NCBI GenBank assembly: GCA_018105865.1
Contig: CM030861.1
Location: 8,197,584-8,261,583 of the forward strand
DNA from: Metaphire vulgaris
Lineage: Eukaryota > Annelida > Clitellata > Crassiclitellata > Megascolecidae
DNA: 64,000 bases
Direction of reading: 5' to 3'
In this document: positions 40,208 through 53,417 of the stretch, piece after piece
Numbering within the stretch: position 1 is the stretch's first letter
Layout: the number at the start of each line of letters is the position of its first letter
Notes under the pieces: generated by a model
The model's input: the letters and a program-made list of their open reading frames with translations, nothing else
The model's database searches: none
What the model was told of the DNA's origin: nothing
Made by a program: the position numbers and the translations under genes

Positions 40208-40967
40208 GGAACATGTCGTATGAAACTATCGAAATGTCACACGGTGGTTCTTCTATTTTTATCCCCACAAACTTTCTATGCATTCATTCATCCCCCCTCA
40301 CCAAGAGATCCTGGAACCGCCACTGATCTGTATTGCATAGGCTAAATCTGACGATCAGTGTATACCAGAATCAGTGCTTTATACAGGCCTGTTAGGACGG
40401 GAAATCCCCCCCCCCAAACCTCAAAAATCCTTCCCATAAATCTCAGCACTTACACAAATTTTGCATTGAATTGTGCCTTCTTTTCCCCTCCAACCAAGTC
40501 GATTGTCGCCCCCGACAGCCTCAATTTTCCCCCCAAAGGCCTGGAGTCTCGACACAACACTGACCAGAATAAAAGGTCAGGCCACTCGGCGCCCTTGCTA
40601 ATACGCTAATTCTTATGTTACTCGGAATTTCGAACGTCAGTCTTGTATCTTTATTTAAGAAAATACCAGCAAGCGCCAGAGGAAATAGATACAGCCAAAG
40701 AAAATCTTCGAAGTTAAAAATGTGGGAGCCTATAGCACCGGCTCATGTAGTTGAAAAACTTACATCAGTGTTGGAGTTGCCGGGGGAAGTTGGGTTGGGG
40801 GGGCTGAACCCCCCCCCCAGCTAACTTTGCAACCATCACAAAAATCGCATATCGGGTACGTGCAGTCTCTGTCATTCATTGAATTTCAGTCCTCAACCCC
40901 CCAACTCAAATTTCACAACTCCAACACTGCTTACATGTATCCTCTAACAACCTAAGAGGCTGTCCAT

Positions 40968-41350
40968 TAATTATGTCAACAATTTTTGCCAATTTTTGAC
41001 CCCTCCCCCTTGTCAACAACTGTCAGTTACCCCCACATAATTACGTCAAAAACTTTTGACCCCCCCAAGATCAATTACAGGTCCCAATAACAAGGTTATT
41101 ATTTTGTGCGGTGATGACCATTTTTTCCTGTTTTAATCATCGAGTGTCAAAATGTGTTGGTGATGACCTTTTTTCCATGCTTTTTTCCATTGTAATAAGT
41201 AGTATTCCATGAAATTTCCTATTTTTAGATTATTTGTAAAAAGTGAAATTGTTGACGTCAACTTCTCTTGACCCTTCTCCCCCCTGTCAACAACTGTCAA
41301 ACTTTTTCAAACCCCTCCCCCTAAATTGTTGACGTAATTAATGGACGGCC
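40968..41350. mobile_element. Element with CTGTCCATTAATTATGTCAA ends
   Basis: Inverted ends GGCTGTCCATTAATTATG and GTAATTAATGGACGGCC about 380 bp apart, with repeated TTTTTGACCCCTCCCCC-like stretches in both arms. Variants of the shared internal word are at about 41113 and 41160. Target duplication unclear. Confidence 0.6.
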
Positions 41351-41804
41351 CCTAAGCCGAAATGTTTGCTATCCCAATTAATTTGCTTATATACCTTCTC
41401 AAGATGACACTTGATCTGCCAGACAGGTTCTTTTCGAACCAAAAAACTCAAGTATACACGACTCGAACTTTTGACTTAAACGTTGTTTTAAAAGCGGAGT
41501 CAAAGCTACGTACAAGATCAACACGCAATCAGCAATCAGTTCAACTGGGATTTTTCAACAGACCACTGTATACACTTGCCCATCACACAAGCAGATTGCC
41601 TAATGATCTCAGAGTGGATCTATAATGCCCAACGCTCACGAAACAGCACGTATGCCTAAGTATTAGGCTATCTAGCTCAGCCTAAGTTTAGGTCTACAGT
41701 GTATGTATGCATGTGCAAATTAGCCGCATAGCCTAATGATAGTATATCTAAGCGTTGCCATGGTATTATACAGCGACAATTACAGCGACAGTAAGTCGCA
41801 GTAC

Positions 41805-41998
41805 CAGTGTTTAATCTAGGCCGTTTCCGGGGGAAAATTGCCCTTTTCTCTCCGGAAATTTCAAATCCCCCCGGACATTTTGGCATACTACATGGACTAA
41901 CAGCAGCCCCAAGCAGAATTCCCCCAGCTTTGTCAGTTTTCCCCCGGCTTTGTCAGTCCCCCCCCCCCCCGAAGTCCAGGAGTCTAAATTAAACACTG
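41805..41998. mobile_element. hAT-type MITE (CAGTGTTTAATCTAG ends)
   Basis: Ends CAGTGTTTAATCTAGGCC and CTAAATTAAACACTG. Flanks CGCAGTAC / CATAGTAC (6 of 8). Family members: 45420-45596, 55749-55941, 60390-60564. Confidence 0.75.
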
Positions 41999-42324
41999 CA
42001 TAGTACCTTCTAGGCTTGGTCTTTAACACAGCTGGTCATAAATTTTAGCGGTTAAAACTTCCGGAACTCTAAAACAGACTCAAGCACATTTAAACACGCC
42101 TGCAATTTTAACACTTTAGGCTGTCAATTTAACGCTTTTACGTCCATTGGTGTCGCATATATCTGCATTTTTACCACAGGCTGTAAATTCTTCTGAATAC
42201 CAACTCAAATATCTCGACAGCATAGGCGGATCGAAAGAGGGGGTGGGCACACACTTATCGCCAAACCAACCCATAAATTTGCTGCTAATTTCTCATCGTG
42301 GCGAAAAAAACGACAGGCTGTAGG

Positions 42325-42408
42325 CCTAAGTAAGCAAGTAAGTAAAGTAAACTCTCGTGGATTTCTATAGCGCCTTGGAAAGCAGCACAACAGTAGCTGC
42401 TTATTCTT
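42325..42408 (-). mobile_element. CR1/L2-like LINE 3'-UTR fragment
   Basis: (TAAG)n followed by GATTTCTATAGCGCCTTGG and GCTGCTTATTCTTAG, identical in kind to the 3' end of the LINEs at 2873 and 21351. A plus-strand counterpart is 61370-61468. Confidence 0.75.
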
Positions 42409-42459
42409 AGCCCTAAAGGCACGAAGAAATAAGCGAACATCGTTTTTTTCCTTCCATTT

Positions 42460-42754
42460 CAGTGGCGGTTACACTATGTTGATGACTGAGGATGCATACC
42501 CTCACCGGGGATCCGGATGACCTTTTTTGCTTGTCAACCTATTTTCCGGTGAGTTTTTAAGAAATTTAGTGAAAAATACTGCGAATGACCTTCTTTTTTG
42601 CTTGTTGGCCTTTTTCGGCAAGGTGTATTAAAATCTATTTGGCAAGACACTAAAAATTACCCCTTTTCTCATTTTTCTTCTTCACTTTCCATCCCACATC
42701 AATTTCCTATACAATGTTTCATCCCCCCAACAAGAATTCCTGGAACCGCCACTG
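42460..42754. mobile_element. hAT-type MITE (CAGTGGCGGTT ends)
   Basis: Flanks TTCCATTT / TTCCCTTT (7 of 8). Contains an exact copy of the 20-bp shared word at 42516-42535 and a variant at 42583-42606. Confidence 0.85.
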
Positions 42755-42798
42755 TTCCCTTTCGATAATTACTTTACATTAAAGTACAAGTCAGAATG

Positions 42799-42942
<144 letters not shown>

Positions 42943-43182
42943 AATCTCTTCAAACGACGTCCTTTGTTTTCGCCTCGTCAACAGTTTTGGGCCGAAAACA
43001 TCGATGCCCCCCAATTTTGGCATCCTGGCTACGCCACTGTTCAAAATTGCGGTATCTTGTGATACTCGTCACATTTGTTTTAAACTCAAAATTTGCCACA
43101 CAACCAATTCAATTTTATAATTTCGGTCATCAGAAATATATTGAATTTTATTTTTGTTAACGTATCGATGGACTGCAGCCAG

Positions 43183-43386
43183 CAGGGCCGACTTTAAGCC
43201 TGGGCATACCGGGCCTGTGCCCAGGGCCCCGCTCTTCTAGAGGCCCCGCGCAAAGCCTTTGAAGGGTCCCGTTAGTGCCGATGATTACCTTCTTTTTGCG
43301 TGTAACGACTTTTTTGCGTACGCTGAAGGGTCCCGCTATTGGCCTCGCCCGGGGGCCCGCAAAACGTAGACCTAAGGCCGGCCCTG
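43183..43386. mobile_element. hAT-type MITE (CAGGGCCGACTTTAAGCC ends)
   Basis: Perfect 8-bp duplication GCAGCCAG at 43175-43182 and 43387-43394. Related termini to the element at 37592-37808. Confidence 0.88.
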
Positions 43387-43468
43387 GCAGCCAGGCTAAA
43401 GAAGGCATTTTGACCGAATTCGCGATACGATTTCGCAAAACATTTCTAGTTTCAGCGACCTAATTGCA

Positions 43469-43752
43469 CAGGCCCGTCGGAACGAATTTTTAGCAGAGGG
43501 TAGCCTACACATTTGAGAGAAAACGGGGCAGAAAGGGGGCATTGCTTCTCGACTTCAAGAAAAATCTGGCAAGGAAAAAGTCATCGTCGTTTATCATCTC
43601 TTCCAAACACCCCGCTGACAACTAAAAAACAAAAAAACATGACAAGCTAAAAAAGTCATCCATCATTTTCCAGGGGGGCGCAGTGCACCCACTAAGTTTT
43701 TTTCTCAGAGGTGCACCTAGGCCATATCCACCCCCCATTTCCGACGGGCCTG
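43469..43752. mobile_element. hAT-type MITE (CAGGCCCGTCGGAA ends)
   Basis: Ends CAGGCCCGTCGGAA and TTCCGACGGGCCTG. Perfect 8-bp duplication TAATTGCA at 43461-43468 and 43753-43760. Same family as 16115-16361. Shared word variants at 43571-43590 and 43641-43660. Confidence 0.92.
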
Positions 43753-43984
43753 TAATTGCATGCTCAATGATGACGTTACCTGACCAAGGCTATGAAAAAA
43801 TTTCAGACACACACACATTCGATGTTTACATAGACTTGCTTAGGCGTCCGAATTGTTCACGACAGTCGTAACTGCCGCCCTGACAACCGTTGCTAAGCAT
43901 AGTCTCACACACACGAGAATTATCCTCAGTAAAAATAGTTGCGTACAAAAAACTCAAGACTCCCGAGGCCGAATAGGTGCCAAA

Positions 43985-44556
43985 CAGTGGCGGTTCCACG
44001 TGGAGGATGAGTGGGGATGCAGTGGCGTATGTAGGGGTACGCTCCTGAGCCATAGCGTACCCTTTGGTTTTTGGCCTTTGGTCTTTCGTCCTTCCCTTCG
44101 GTTGCACTTACTGTAATTAAAGACTGCTACGCCGACGTTAGCATTTTTGCTTGTAATCTTTTTTTTGCTTGTCACTACGTTCTAAAAAGATGATAACCTA
44201 TTTTTTGTTTGCAGTACATAGAATAAGTTATTTTTCGAACTTCATAATTTTCAGCGTACCCCTTTAAGCCTTTCTAAATACGCCCATGTGGGGATGCATT
44301 CCCCCACCGGACTTCTTGTTTTGTTTGTCAAACCTATTTTGGGTAAAAGTCTAGTACAGGGAAAACTGCGGACGACCTTTTTTGCATGTCAACCCCTATT
44401 TATCGGTGAAAGTGTAGTCAAATTAGGGGAAAATATTCCCTTTTCTCGGCCTTTTTCGATAAAGTTTATTGATTTTTTCCTTCTCTTTTTATCCCGCCAC
44501 CAACTACCTATGAATTCATTTCACCCCCCCATCAAGAAATCCTGGAACCGCTACTG
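43985..44556. mobile_element. hAT-type MITE (CAGTGGCGGTTCCA ends), split by a second MITE
   Basis: Perfect 8-bp duplication GTGCCAAA at 43977-43984 and 44557-44564. The body is interrupted at 44020-44288 by another element. Same family as 60777-61078 and 62773-63077. Confidence 0.92.
44020..44288. mobile_element. hAT-type MITE nested in 43985-44556
   Basis: Starts CAGTGGCGTATGTAGG and ends TAAATACGCCCATG. Perfect 8-bp duplication TGGGGATG at 44012-44019 and 44289-44296, taken from the host MITE. Confidence 0.92.
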
Positions 44557-44703
44557 GTGCCAAACACCCTAGGTACATCGCTGAATGCAAGTATTGGTCA
44601 ATTGGTCATAGGGCCTACTACTACTTGACATTGGAAATCAGTCCTCTGACCCATTGATTTTAATCTTGGCCTCTCAGAACGTAGGGACGATGTTATTATC
44701 AGA

Positions 44704-45033
44704 AGGGGACATCCACAAATGACGTAACGCGCCTGGGGGCCGGACATTTGTTACGAAGTGTGACGAGGGGTTCCGTGAGCGTGACGTAACGCAATGCAAA
44801 ATTTTTAAGATGACCTTTATATATACAATATATAAATAAGGATGTCAGGTTATTTGGAGAGGGAAGGATGACCTTTTTTCTTGTCAATACTTTTCAGGAT
44901 TCGGGAGACCGAAAGAAGGGGTCGGCCCGTTGTGACGTGATATTTTATGGAGTCCGACTTTTTGCTACGTCGCGTTACGATGGGGGTCAAAAAGTGCAAA
45001 AATCGTCTTACTGTAATTTATGGACGACCCCGA
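44704..45033. mobile_element. Element with GTCCATAAATTAC-type ends
   Basis: Inverted ends GGGGACATCCACAAATGACG and TAATTTATGGACGACCCCG. Related to 40968-41350. Contains a copy of the shared word at 44867-44885. Confidence 0.6.
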
Positions 45034-45419
45034 ACGTGTGTTGTCATAAAAATGAGAACAGTTGGAAAATGAAAACTAAGTCGCTCTGCTCCCAAGATAC
45101 AAGAAAATGAATCTTTTCACAAATCTATAGAGGTATTTTGGTAATATTTTTCCAGTTGCTTCATGCATTGTGACTTATGAAGTGACCAGTCCATATAAGA
45201 ATGGGCTTGAATTCAAAATACGCAATTCACCTACTTTACAATTTAAGTGAAATTGTAAAATTTACAAAGTGCAACCTATCAACAGATAGGAATTACTGTA
45301 TTTATAACATGACCTAATACAGCAGACACTTAAAAATTATAAAAACAAAAAAATTGTACACCAGGGATGAACATAATGCAATGAACAAAACATTCATTCA
45401 AAACAAAAGTAATTGCCAT

Positions 45420-45596
45420 CAGTGTTTAATCGAGACTCCTGGACTCCGGGGCGGGGGGGGGGGGAACTGACAAAGCCGGGAGAAGTCAGCTAGGGGGCTG
45501 CTGTTAGTTGATGTAGTATGCCAAAATTTCCAGAGGGAATTTGAAATTTCCGGGGGAAAAGGGCAATTTTCCCCCCGGAAACGGCCTAGATTAAAC
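45420..45596. mobile_element. hAT-type MITE (CAGTGTTTAATC family), degraded right end
   Basis: Starts CAGTGTTTAATCGAGACTCC and ends CCTAGATTAAACCCG. Inverted orientation relative to 41805-41998. Confidence 0.65.
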
Positions 45597-45904
45597 CCGT
45601 AAGTGTTTGTTTAGGCCTGCATCTATTTACACTGTAATTGTAACAACAGATTACTATAATTGTAACAACAAATTGTGAAAGTTACACGGCTGTAAAATGG
45701 CTACACAACAGATAGGTTACATTGTGAAGACTAAGGTCTTGTTCTCTTATGAAGTTGCTCTAAAGCCAAGAGGGTCTCTAATTAGAAATATAAGAGGTGC
45801 TATATAAGACCCTTATTAGATTACATGAAGCAGATAATTGTTCTTATCTAGTAAATCAAAGAACTCTTAATTAACATTTCTGAACGTCTGATCATTTCAC
45901 AGAT

Positions 45905-47211
45905 TCAGAACTTTCCAGACAGGAAATAGCTTAGCATTTCCAACGCTTGTATTGGTTTGTCCTGTGGTACCATGTGACCGGCACCCTACAACAAGATTAT
46001 TAGACAATACTGAAGGCATTCACAGTTTGCAAGTTTAAAGCCAAATTCTAACAGGCGTTTTACAGCAAATATAATAAATTCAACCTAATCTTCTTAAACT
46101 TCTATAGCGCCACTTCATCATGCACAGAATCATCAGCCGATGGCACACCAAATCCAAATAATTAAAGATCCAGGTCAAATCCAGAGTATCCGCCGCCAGA
46201 CAAACAGTGAAAGATGCAATACCATGCAAAGTATCGGGGCCGTTTTAAGGCATAGGCACGTGCCTAGAACCCCATGACATATGAGGGGCCCCAGCGGGCG
46301 ATGAAAAAAGTTTGTTTCTTGATTTTCAATTTTTTGATTCTTGAAAAAAGTCTGATAGGCAACAAAGGTCATCACCACTTTCGGTTTTTTGGTGCTACTT
46401 TTAAAAAATACCTCGGGCCCCAAACTTCTTAAAACAGTACTGCAAAGTGTTACTCAGAGATTCGATGAGTGAATGATAAAGACTGACTATTGCACCTTAA
46501 TTGTAAGGAATGTGAAGTTGTTGAACTTCTGACAACGCCTGCAACCTGTTTAGTGCCATCTGGAGCTTGATAAAACCATTGCATCGCTTCTTCTTTCTTC
46601 TGCACAGATAACATAAATTATAACTTAACTTTGCATAACAGATTATTCAGGAACACAGGGCTAAATTATAGATGACTGATAAAGCAGAAATAAACAAACA
46701 AGACGAAGCCCTTTTATAGCGTGTAATAATAAGCAGATACTGTAGTTATTACTTTTTGAAAGTGCTATATAAATACATAAGATTTTACTTTATAATGTAT
46801 AAAAATAGAAAGCAATATTTCGCCACAAACGAAATGAAACAAAGAGCAAAATTTATAACATTCCCAACTGTAGTACAGTCAAAGTACAGTGCAAAACTCC
46901 TATCAACAATTACTTGAGTTTTAGAATACTAAAGAAAATTAAAAAAATTTGACTTGCTTATAAATCTGTTGCTAATGCAGTATTCAGATTGTACAGCTGA
47001 AATGCATGCATCAATATTTGCAGTCCATTCACAATTCACACATTTTAAAATTGTAAATCATTCAATATAATGGACTTCACAGAGTGAGAGAAAAGATTGC
47101 TCCAAATATTCAGTACAGTGGTTTTCACACAGGCTTACTTAGCCTCCTAAACCACTTTAAATCACATTATTATTACTATTATTAGTTATTATTATTAGTT
47201 ATTATTATTAT

Positions 47212-47291
<80 letters not shown>

Positions 47292-47988
47292 ACAGCAGCA
47301 GAAGCAGTAGTAGTAGTAGTAGTAGTAGTAGTATTCCAATACAGTGGAATGTGATTACCAGTATATGACTAAACTTACCTTTAGTGGAAGTGAGTTAACA
47401 AACCATTCTTCTCCAAGAAAATTGCAGGCCATGTCAACATCTCCATTGTACAACATCATTCTCAGTTTCTGATAATTGAAATTTTAGAAACAAATCACTG
47501 ATACCTTTAGAAGTGGCCATTAAAAAAATCACAGTTGTTTATATTAGAAAAATATTCCACAACCAGGCACAAAAATGAAAATAGTCTTAAATGAGCAACC
47601 AGCAGTGATGATAGTACTCGTTCCACATCCAGCACAAACTGCCAAGTTCAGTGAAAGATCAGCACCTTGAGGCAACCTCATTCTATGAAACTCACCATTT
47701 GACAATGTAATGTAATGTAATGTGGAATTTGTATAGCGCCTCTTCTATTTCTACTCAGAGGCACTCAATGTTATGAAACTCACCATTTGGTGATGCAATG
47801 TAATGTAATGTGGAATTTGTATAGCGCCTCTTCTATTTCTACTCAGAGGCACTCAATGTTATGAAGGTTGTATTCTATGTTGTCTGTTGTATTGTATAAA
47901 GCCACACAAGACAAGAGACAAATGGAGGAGGCAAACTCAAAATGAAATAGACACCAACAGGAAGAATGATGAAGATGATGAAGATGAA

Positions 47989-48028
<40 letters not shown>

Positions 48029-50504
48029 ATATAAACAGAATTTCAAGATCTATTTGTTTCACAGTTCATTGAAGTGACTGAGGTTAGCACTAGAGAAATT
48101 GTTACATTAACAGTAATTATAATTTCAAGCATGAGTAGAAATTGTTAAAAGAATGAGGCAGAATACTGTTAAACATTCATACTTACTCCAAGAGAAAGAA
48201 AGTTTATGTACTGATTTCTCATTGAATCATACAGAACTGAATAATTCAAGGCACTACAAAATTGTTACAAAAATTGATTCAGTCACTCTGCTGAAAACAA
48301 ATAAAGCATTTAATTTTAAAGCAATGTTTAGGATTTTAACCATTAGGATTTTATTGTAAAAAATCATTAAATATATTTTTCAACAAAATGCTGATACGAT
48401 TATCGAGAGAAAAGTAACACCCTTTTAAAAACCATTCACTCAAAATTGCAAAAATTTGAAAATATTTTACTAATTTATAACACAGTCTGTTACAGACAGT
48501 TGTACTAGGCTACTAAGCAAAACTAAGATGTTGGGTTATTTTCATTTAAGATTTTTCAATATTTTAGGCATTTGCAATAGGAAATTGAGGTTGGTAGCTA
48601 AACTTTAAAAATATCAATACAACATTAAAATTTCTGATTACGGGAACCTTTCAAATATTAATATTCAAATCTTCCTATATTTGACTAAATATGAAATCAA
48701 GTAATTATTATTCTCATCAGGGTGCAATTTGTGACCTGGAGCAGTGGGGGAGGGGGACATGTCAGTTTTGGGGATGTAGTTGTTGGGGAAATGTAGCAGT
48801 GGGGATGTAGCAGTAGGGGGTGTAGTTGGGCAGTGGGGGAAGATTCCCCCTTCCCCTACAAATCACACCCTGATTCTCATACAACTGCACCATTATGCCC
48901 GTCGCACAATGACGAAAATCAACTGTTGTCAATAAAGTCCTTTAAAATAATTTAAAACAAGAACAAATTGCATGGAAACTGACCTGCAGATTGCCCATGT
49001 TGGTAATCCATTCGGAATATGAAGGGCTGTCCTCACAGCTGGAGTATTAAGATATTTCGTAATGCCCAAAACATTCACACACGGTGGGACTACTTTCACA
49101 CTTACGTTACCGGCAAGTAACTGTAACACAATTGGGAAATGAACGTCAATACATTTGATATCACATGACTGAACAAACAGCAGAGACAGATCAATATTGG
49201 GGTGGGGGTGGGAGAGAATCAAACCAGTGGGTGGGAAAAATTTTCAACTGTTTCGTTATATGCTAAGTACCGGTAAGTTAGATAAATAGGCAGTTAAATA
49301 GGCTAATACCACATGAAACTATCCCCTTGCCTATGTATAAATCTAGAACAGTGGGGGTAATCAGAAAGCAGTGACTAGGAATAATATAATAATATGCCCC
49401 TTCCCCTAAAAATACTTCACTCTGTGGCAATTTATAATAGCATTTAAGCAATAATGCAGATTTTGGTGTTTTCTGCAAATTCTTTAGGCATCATCCCACC
49501 ATCCCCAAAGTCCCCACTCATAACTGCACACCGAAAGTTCTATCAACCAAACAAAATGTAACCTTCTTCACAAACACTCATACTCTAGAAATGAGAAACT
49601 ACATTAAAAACCATGCAAGAGTTTAATTCAAATATTTCTCTGATTGAAAATCCAAGATTTAACCGAACATTGGCTTAATGACAAACGATAAAACAAACAT
49701 ACAGAACATCACAAAGACAACAGCATTTGGGTTTTGAATATAAAATTGCATCAAAACGCAAAACTGCAGCCGAAATACATCGTGCTTCAAAAATTCAACA
49801 GCATTTGAATGCATAGCAATTAAATTGATAAGCGTGGTGCATACTAAACACACACATCCTCAGTATTATGGTGTTTTACTATTCTTTTCAAACTACACTC
49901 AACTTCATACCTAACCAAAAACATTGATCACATTGTTAGCCAACGTGCTGTGCAATGTGTGCCAGCATGTCAGTGTGTGTGAATTTGTGCATACTTGCAA
50001 ATAATACCTTAGAATACCTTAGAAGCAATGTCGGCTCCACAGGGGGACCTGGGGGGGCCCGTGCCCCTCTATTGAGTGCCTGGCCTGCCCAGTGGCCCCC
50101 CTGTTGGGACCCTATACTTAATACTACATACATAACAACAAATGGTTGGCCCCCATAATTAAAAGTTGCCACCCCAACGGCCCCCCACTTGCCAAATCCT
50201 GGAGCCGCCACTGCTTAGAAGGCCTAGTTAATCCATTCTCAACTGATTGCGGTACGCAAAACAGGGTCACAATTTGATACATATTTCATAATTCACACTA
50301 TAAGAAACTTACCTTTTTAAGATTAGGTTGATCCTGTAGCAAAAGAAACAACTGATGTGGATGTACAATAGTAGAGTTTGATGGTGGTCCTGGATAGCAC
50401 TCGTCATACAAGTTATAGATATTCAAATTATTTAAGGCAAGGCCAAATGCTGCCAGCTGTGAACAAAACAATATCAATGAATCATTTAGATCAAATCAAA
50501 AGTC

Positions 50505-50541
<37 letters not shown>

Positions 50542-50668
50542 TAGTAAAAATAATGCTGAACATGATCATGATCATCATGATAATAATGATAATGATGATG
50601 ATGATAATAATAATATAGTAAAAATAATGATGATCATGATCATGATGATAATAATGATAATAATGATA

Positions 50669-50761
<93 letters not shown>

Positions 50762-51046
50762 GCTCTATCCCTGGTCGGCCATGTCTTGGTCCACAACCCA
50801 TGGTCTTCTCAGTGTGCCCCTGCCACGAACCTCCTTGTTCCTGAAGCGAGGTTTTGAATCAGTTGGCCCTATCCTTTGAATGCTCTTGACGCCAGTATGC
50901 GTGGCTTAGCAACTCCTAATTCTATGGCCCTCTTTTGAAACGACTTAAAACTTATCTCTTTGTCAATAAGCAGTAATTACAGCATAAGCACTTATGAGTG
51001 ATTCTTCAGAAGAGGTGCTATACAAATATTTTTTACATTACATTAC

Positions 51047-51094
<48 letters not shown>

Positions 51095-53053
51095 GCTATA
51101 TCCAGATATTTAAATTGCCTAATTCAGAAAGTGGGCAAGTCCTGCCAAGCTGAAGACAGCCAGACTTTGTTGTTTGGGGCTTTTCTATGCATTCAAAAAA
51201 GTTTGTTCTTTTGGTATTAAGCAATAAAACCTGAAATAATGTAATGAGGGACTTATATAGCACCTTTTAAATTTCTACTCAGAGTCACTCCCGGCTTTAG
51301 AGTCACTTGATTAGTAAATGAACTGATAGGCTTACCATGAGAATAAGCCGGTCACATTATAGAAATGTTGCATGGTTGAAAAATAGCAGATGTCGCATTG
51401 CTCTCTTATAAACTTTGGAATAAATTTGTCAACAACCATTTTAAAAATTTGTAACAATTGCTACATTGAATCACAAAAACCTCCACCTACTGCCTTAACA
51501 CAATCGGTAGAGTTGGTCTGCACAAATTGACAATTTCCAACAGTACTATTGCCTCCATTACAGCATGACTTTACTATTTTGAGCCAATCCCTAAGACAAA
51601 CACATTATTATGTCAAGGAGGTACTTTGAACAGTCACATGTCCAAAATAATCATCAAAGTTTTTAACAATCTCAATAACTTTGAGTTACATGATGGTTAA
51701 CTAAAAATTTCATTTAAAAAAATATTTCAACATATCTGTTGATTAGCAATGACTTTAAAATGCACAAAATATGCCATCAAACCTTTCACTTAGAAGGCCG
51801 TGATAATAGGCAAAGTACACAAGGGAATCTGTATTCATGACCCTGTCACTTAAGGCATTGCCAATAGCAAAACCCTGACAAAAGAAGAACAGATGCTTAT
51901 CAAATTTAAATTCTGAAATCAAAATAAACTGAATCCAATCAAACGTTTCAATAAATGTCACGGTTTAGGGTCAGTGTTAGAGTTAGGGTTACATTTTGTC
52001 CGTGACATTTTGTCCGCTGACATTTTGTCCCCACGACATTTCGTCCGTGGCATTTTATCCGTGACATTTTGTCCGCGGACAATTTGTCCTAGCACCAGAA
52101 TTGCATATACAGTAGCCTACATGAAGCTCTTCAGAGTTCTGCCCAGATAGATAGACAGGCAGGCAGACAGGTAGACAGATGGACGGACAGACAGACAGAC
52201 AACCAAAAAGACATACTGGAGTCATATTCCTGCTAGCTAATGAATAAATTATATGAAGCATTGAAAGCAAATGCAAACTCACTGTGTTATAGGCATTTAA
52301 ATAATTTTTATAAATAATTATAATTATATAATAATAATAATAAATAATTATAAATAATTAAATAATGTCAGCAATTGATATGTATGCAGTGAACATTCAG
52401 CTTACAGACAAATAATTTCATGTTACAAACTGAGGAGCAGAAGTTCATTAACAAACATAATGAATAGTAGTGCTCATTTAAAACAATTAGAATGAAAAAC
52501 TCAGATGTGAACTAACAAAATGACTTACTTACTTACTAACAAAGCTCAGAATCTTAAAAAGAAAATACCTTAAAATTAAAGTTTTTGTCAGCGGCAACTC
52601 GCGTGGACAGGGTAGGAACGTAAAATCCGCCATAACTTTCTCCAGTAATGTAGAATTCATTGGAGGAAAATTCAGCGTAGTTACTGAAGAAGTTTTTTAA
52701 AGCCCAGTAATTGTCAAGAGATGTCTAAAATATCCACAGAAGACTATTTCATTGAAACATTCGACAAAAATAATATGCGTAATCCAGTTGCAGTATTTTT
52801 TCACAAAACATAAACGACTTCATCAACAGTCTCACACTAATCCAGTACAAGCACATATAGGCATTCGGTTAAAATTTTAAGATTCAAAAAGTGTAACAGA
52901 AGATCCCACCTGATCATCATCAGTTGTGTAGTTCTTGTCAGCCGAGTAAGAAAAACCAACACCAGCTGGAGCCTCCAGATAAATCACATTTGCCAGCTAA
53001 CGACAACAAAAAAACTCAATTTAAAATGATTTTCAATAAATATTACAAATATA

Positions 53054-53112
<59 letters not shown>

Positions 53113-53380
53113 CAAGTCAAAGTCCTTCTCAAACCTGAAGGTTGAGCCCATACAGCAGTGCTGATCTTTGTTTCAGGGAACTCACCCAGGTGTGCAATAC
53201 AATACATATGGGGCAGTGTATTATTGTGTATTGTGCCTGTTTGACTACTCACTGCTACTCAATTACCACTGCGATCTGGCAAGTGAAGATCGAGTCAATC
53301 TTAAGCATCCTACGGGTATTGAACCCACGACCTTGGAATCACCACACCAGCACTGGTACCACCCTGCTAACTTCCCACCC

Positions 53381-53417
<37 letters not shown>

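Noticed and set aside
39817..40326. 169-residue plus-strand ORF
   Set aside because: It runs through MITE sequence (40024-40207) and shows no domain or sensible composition.
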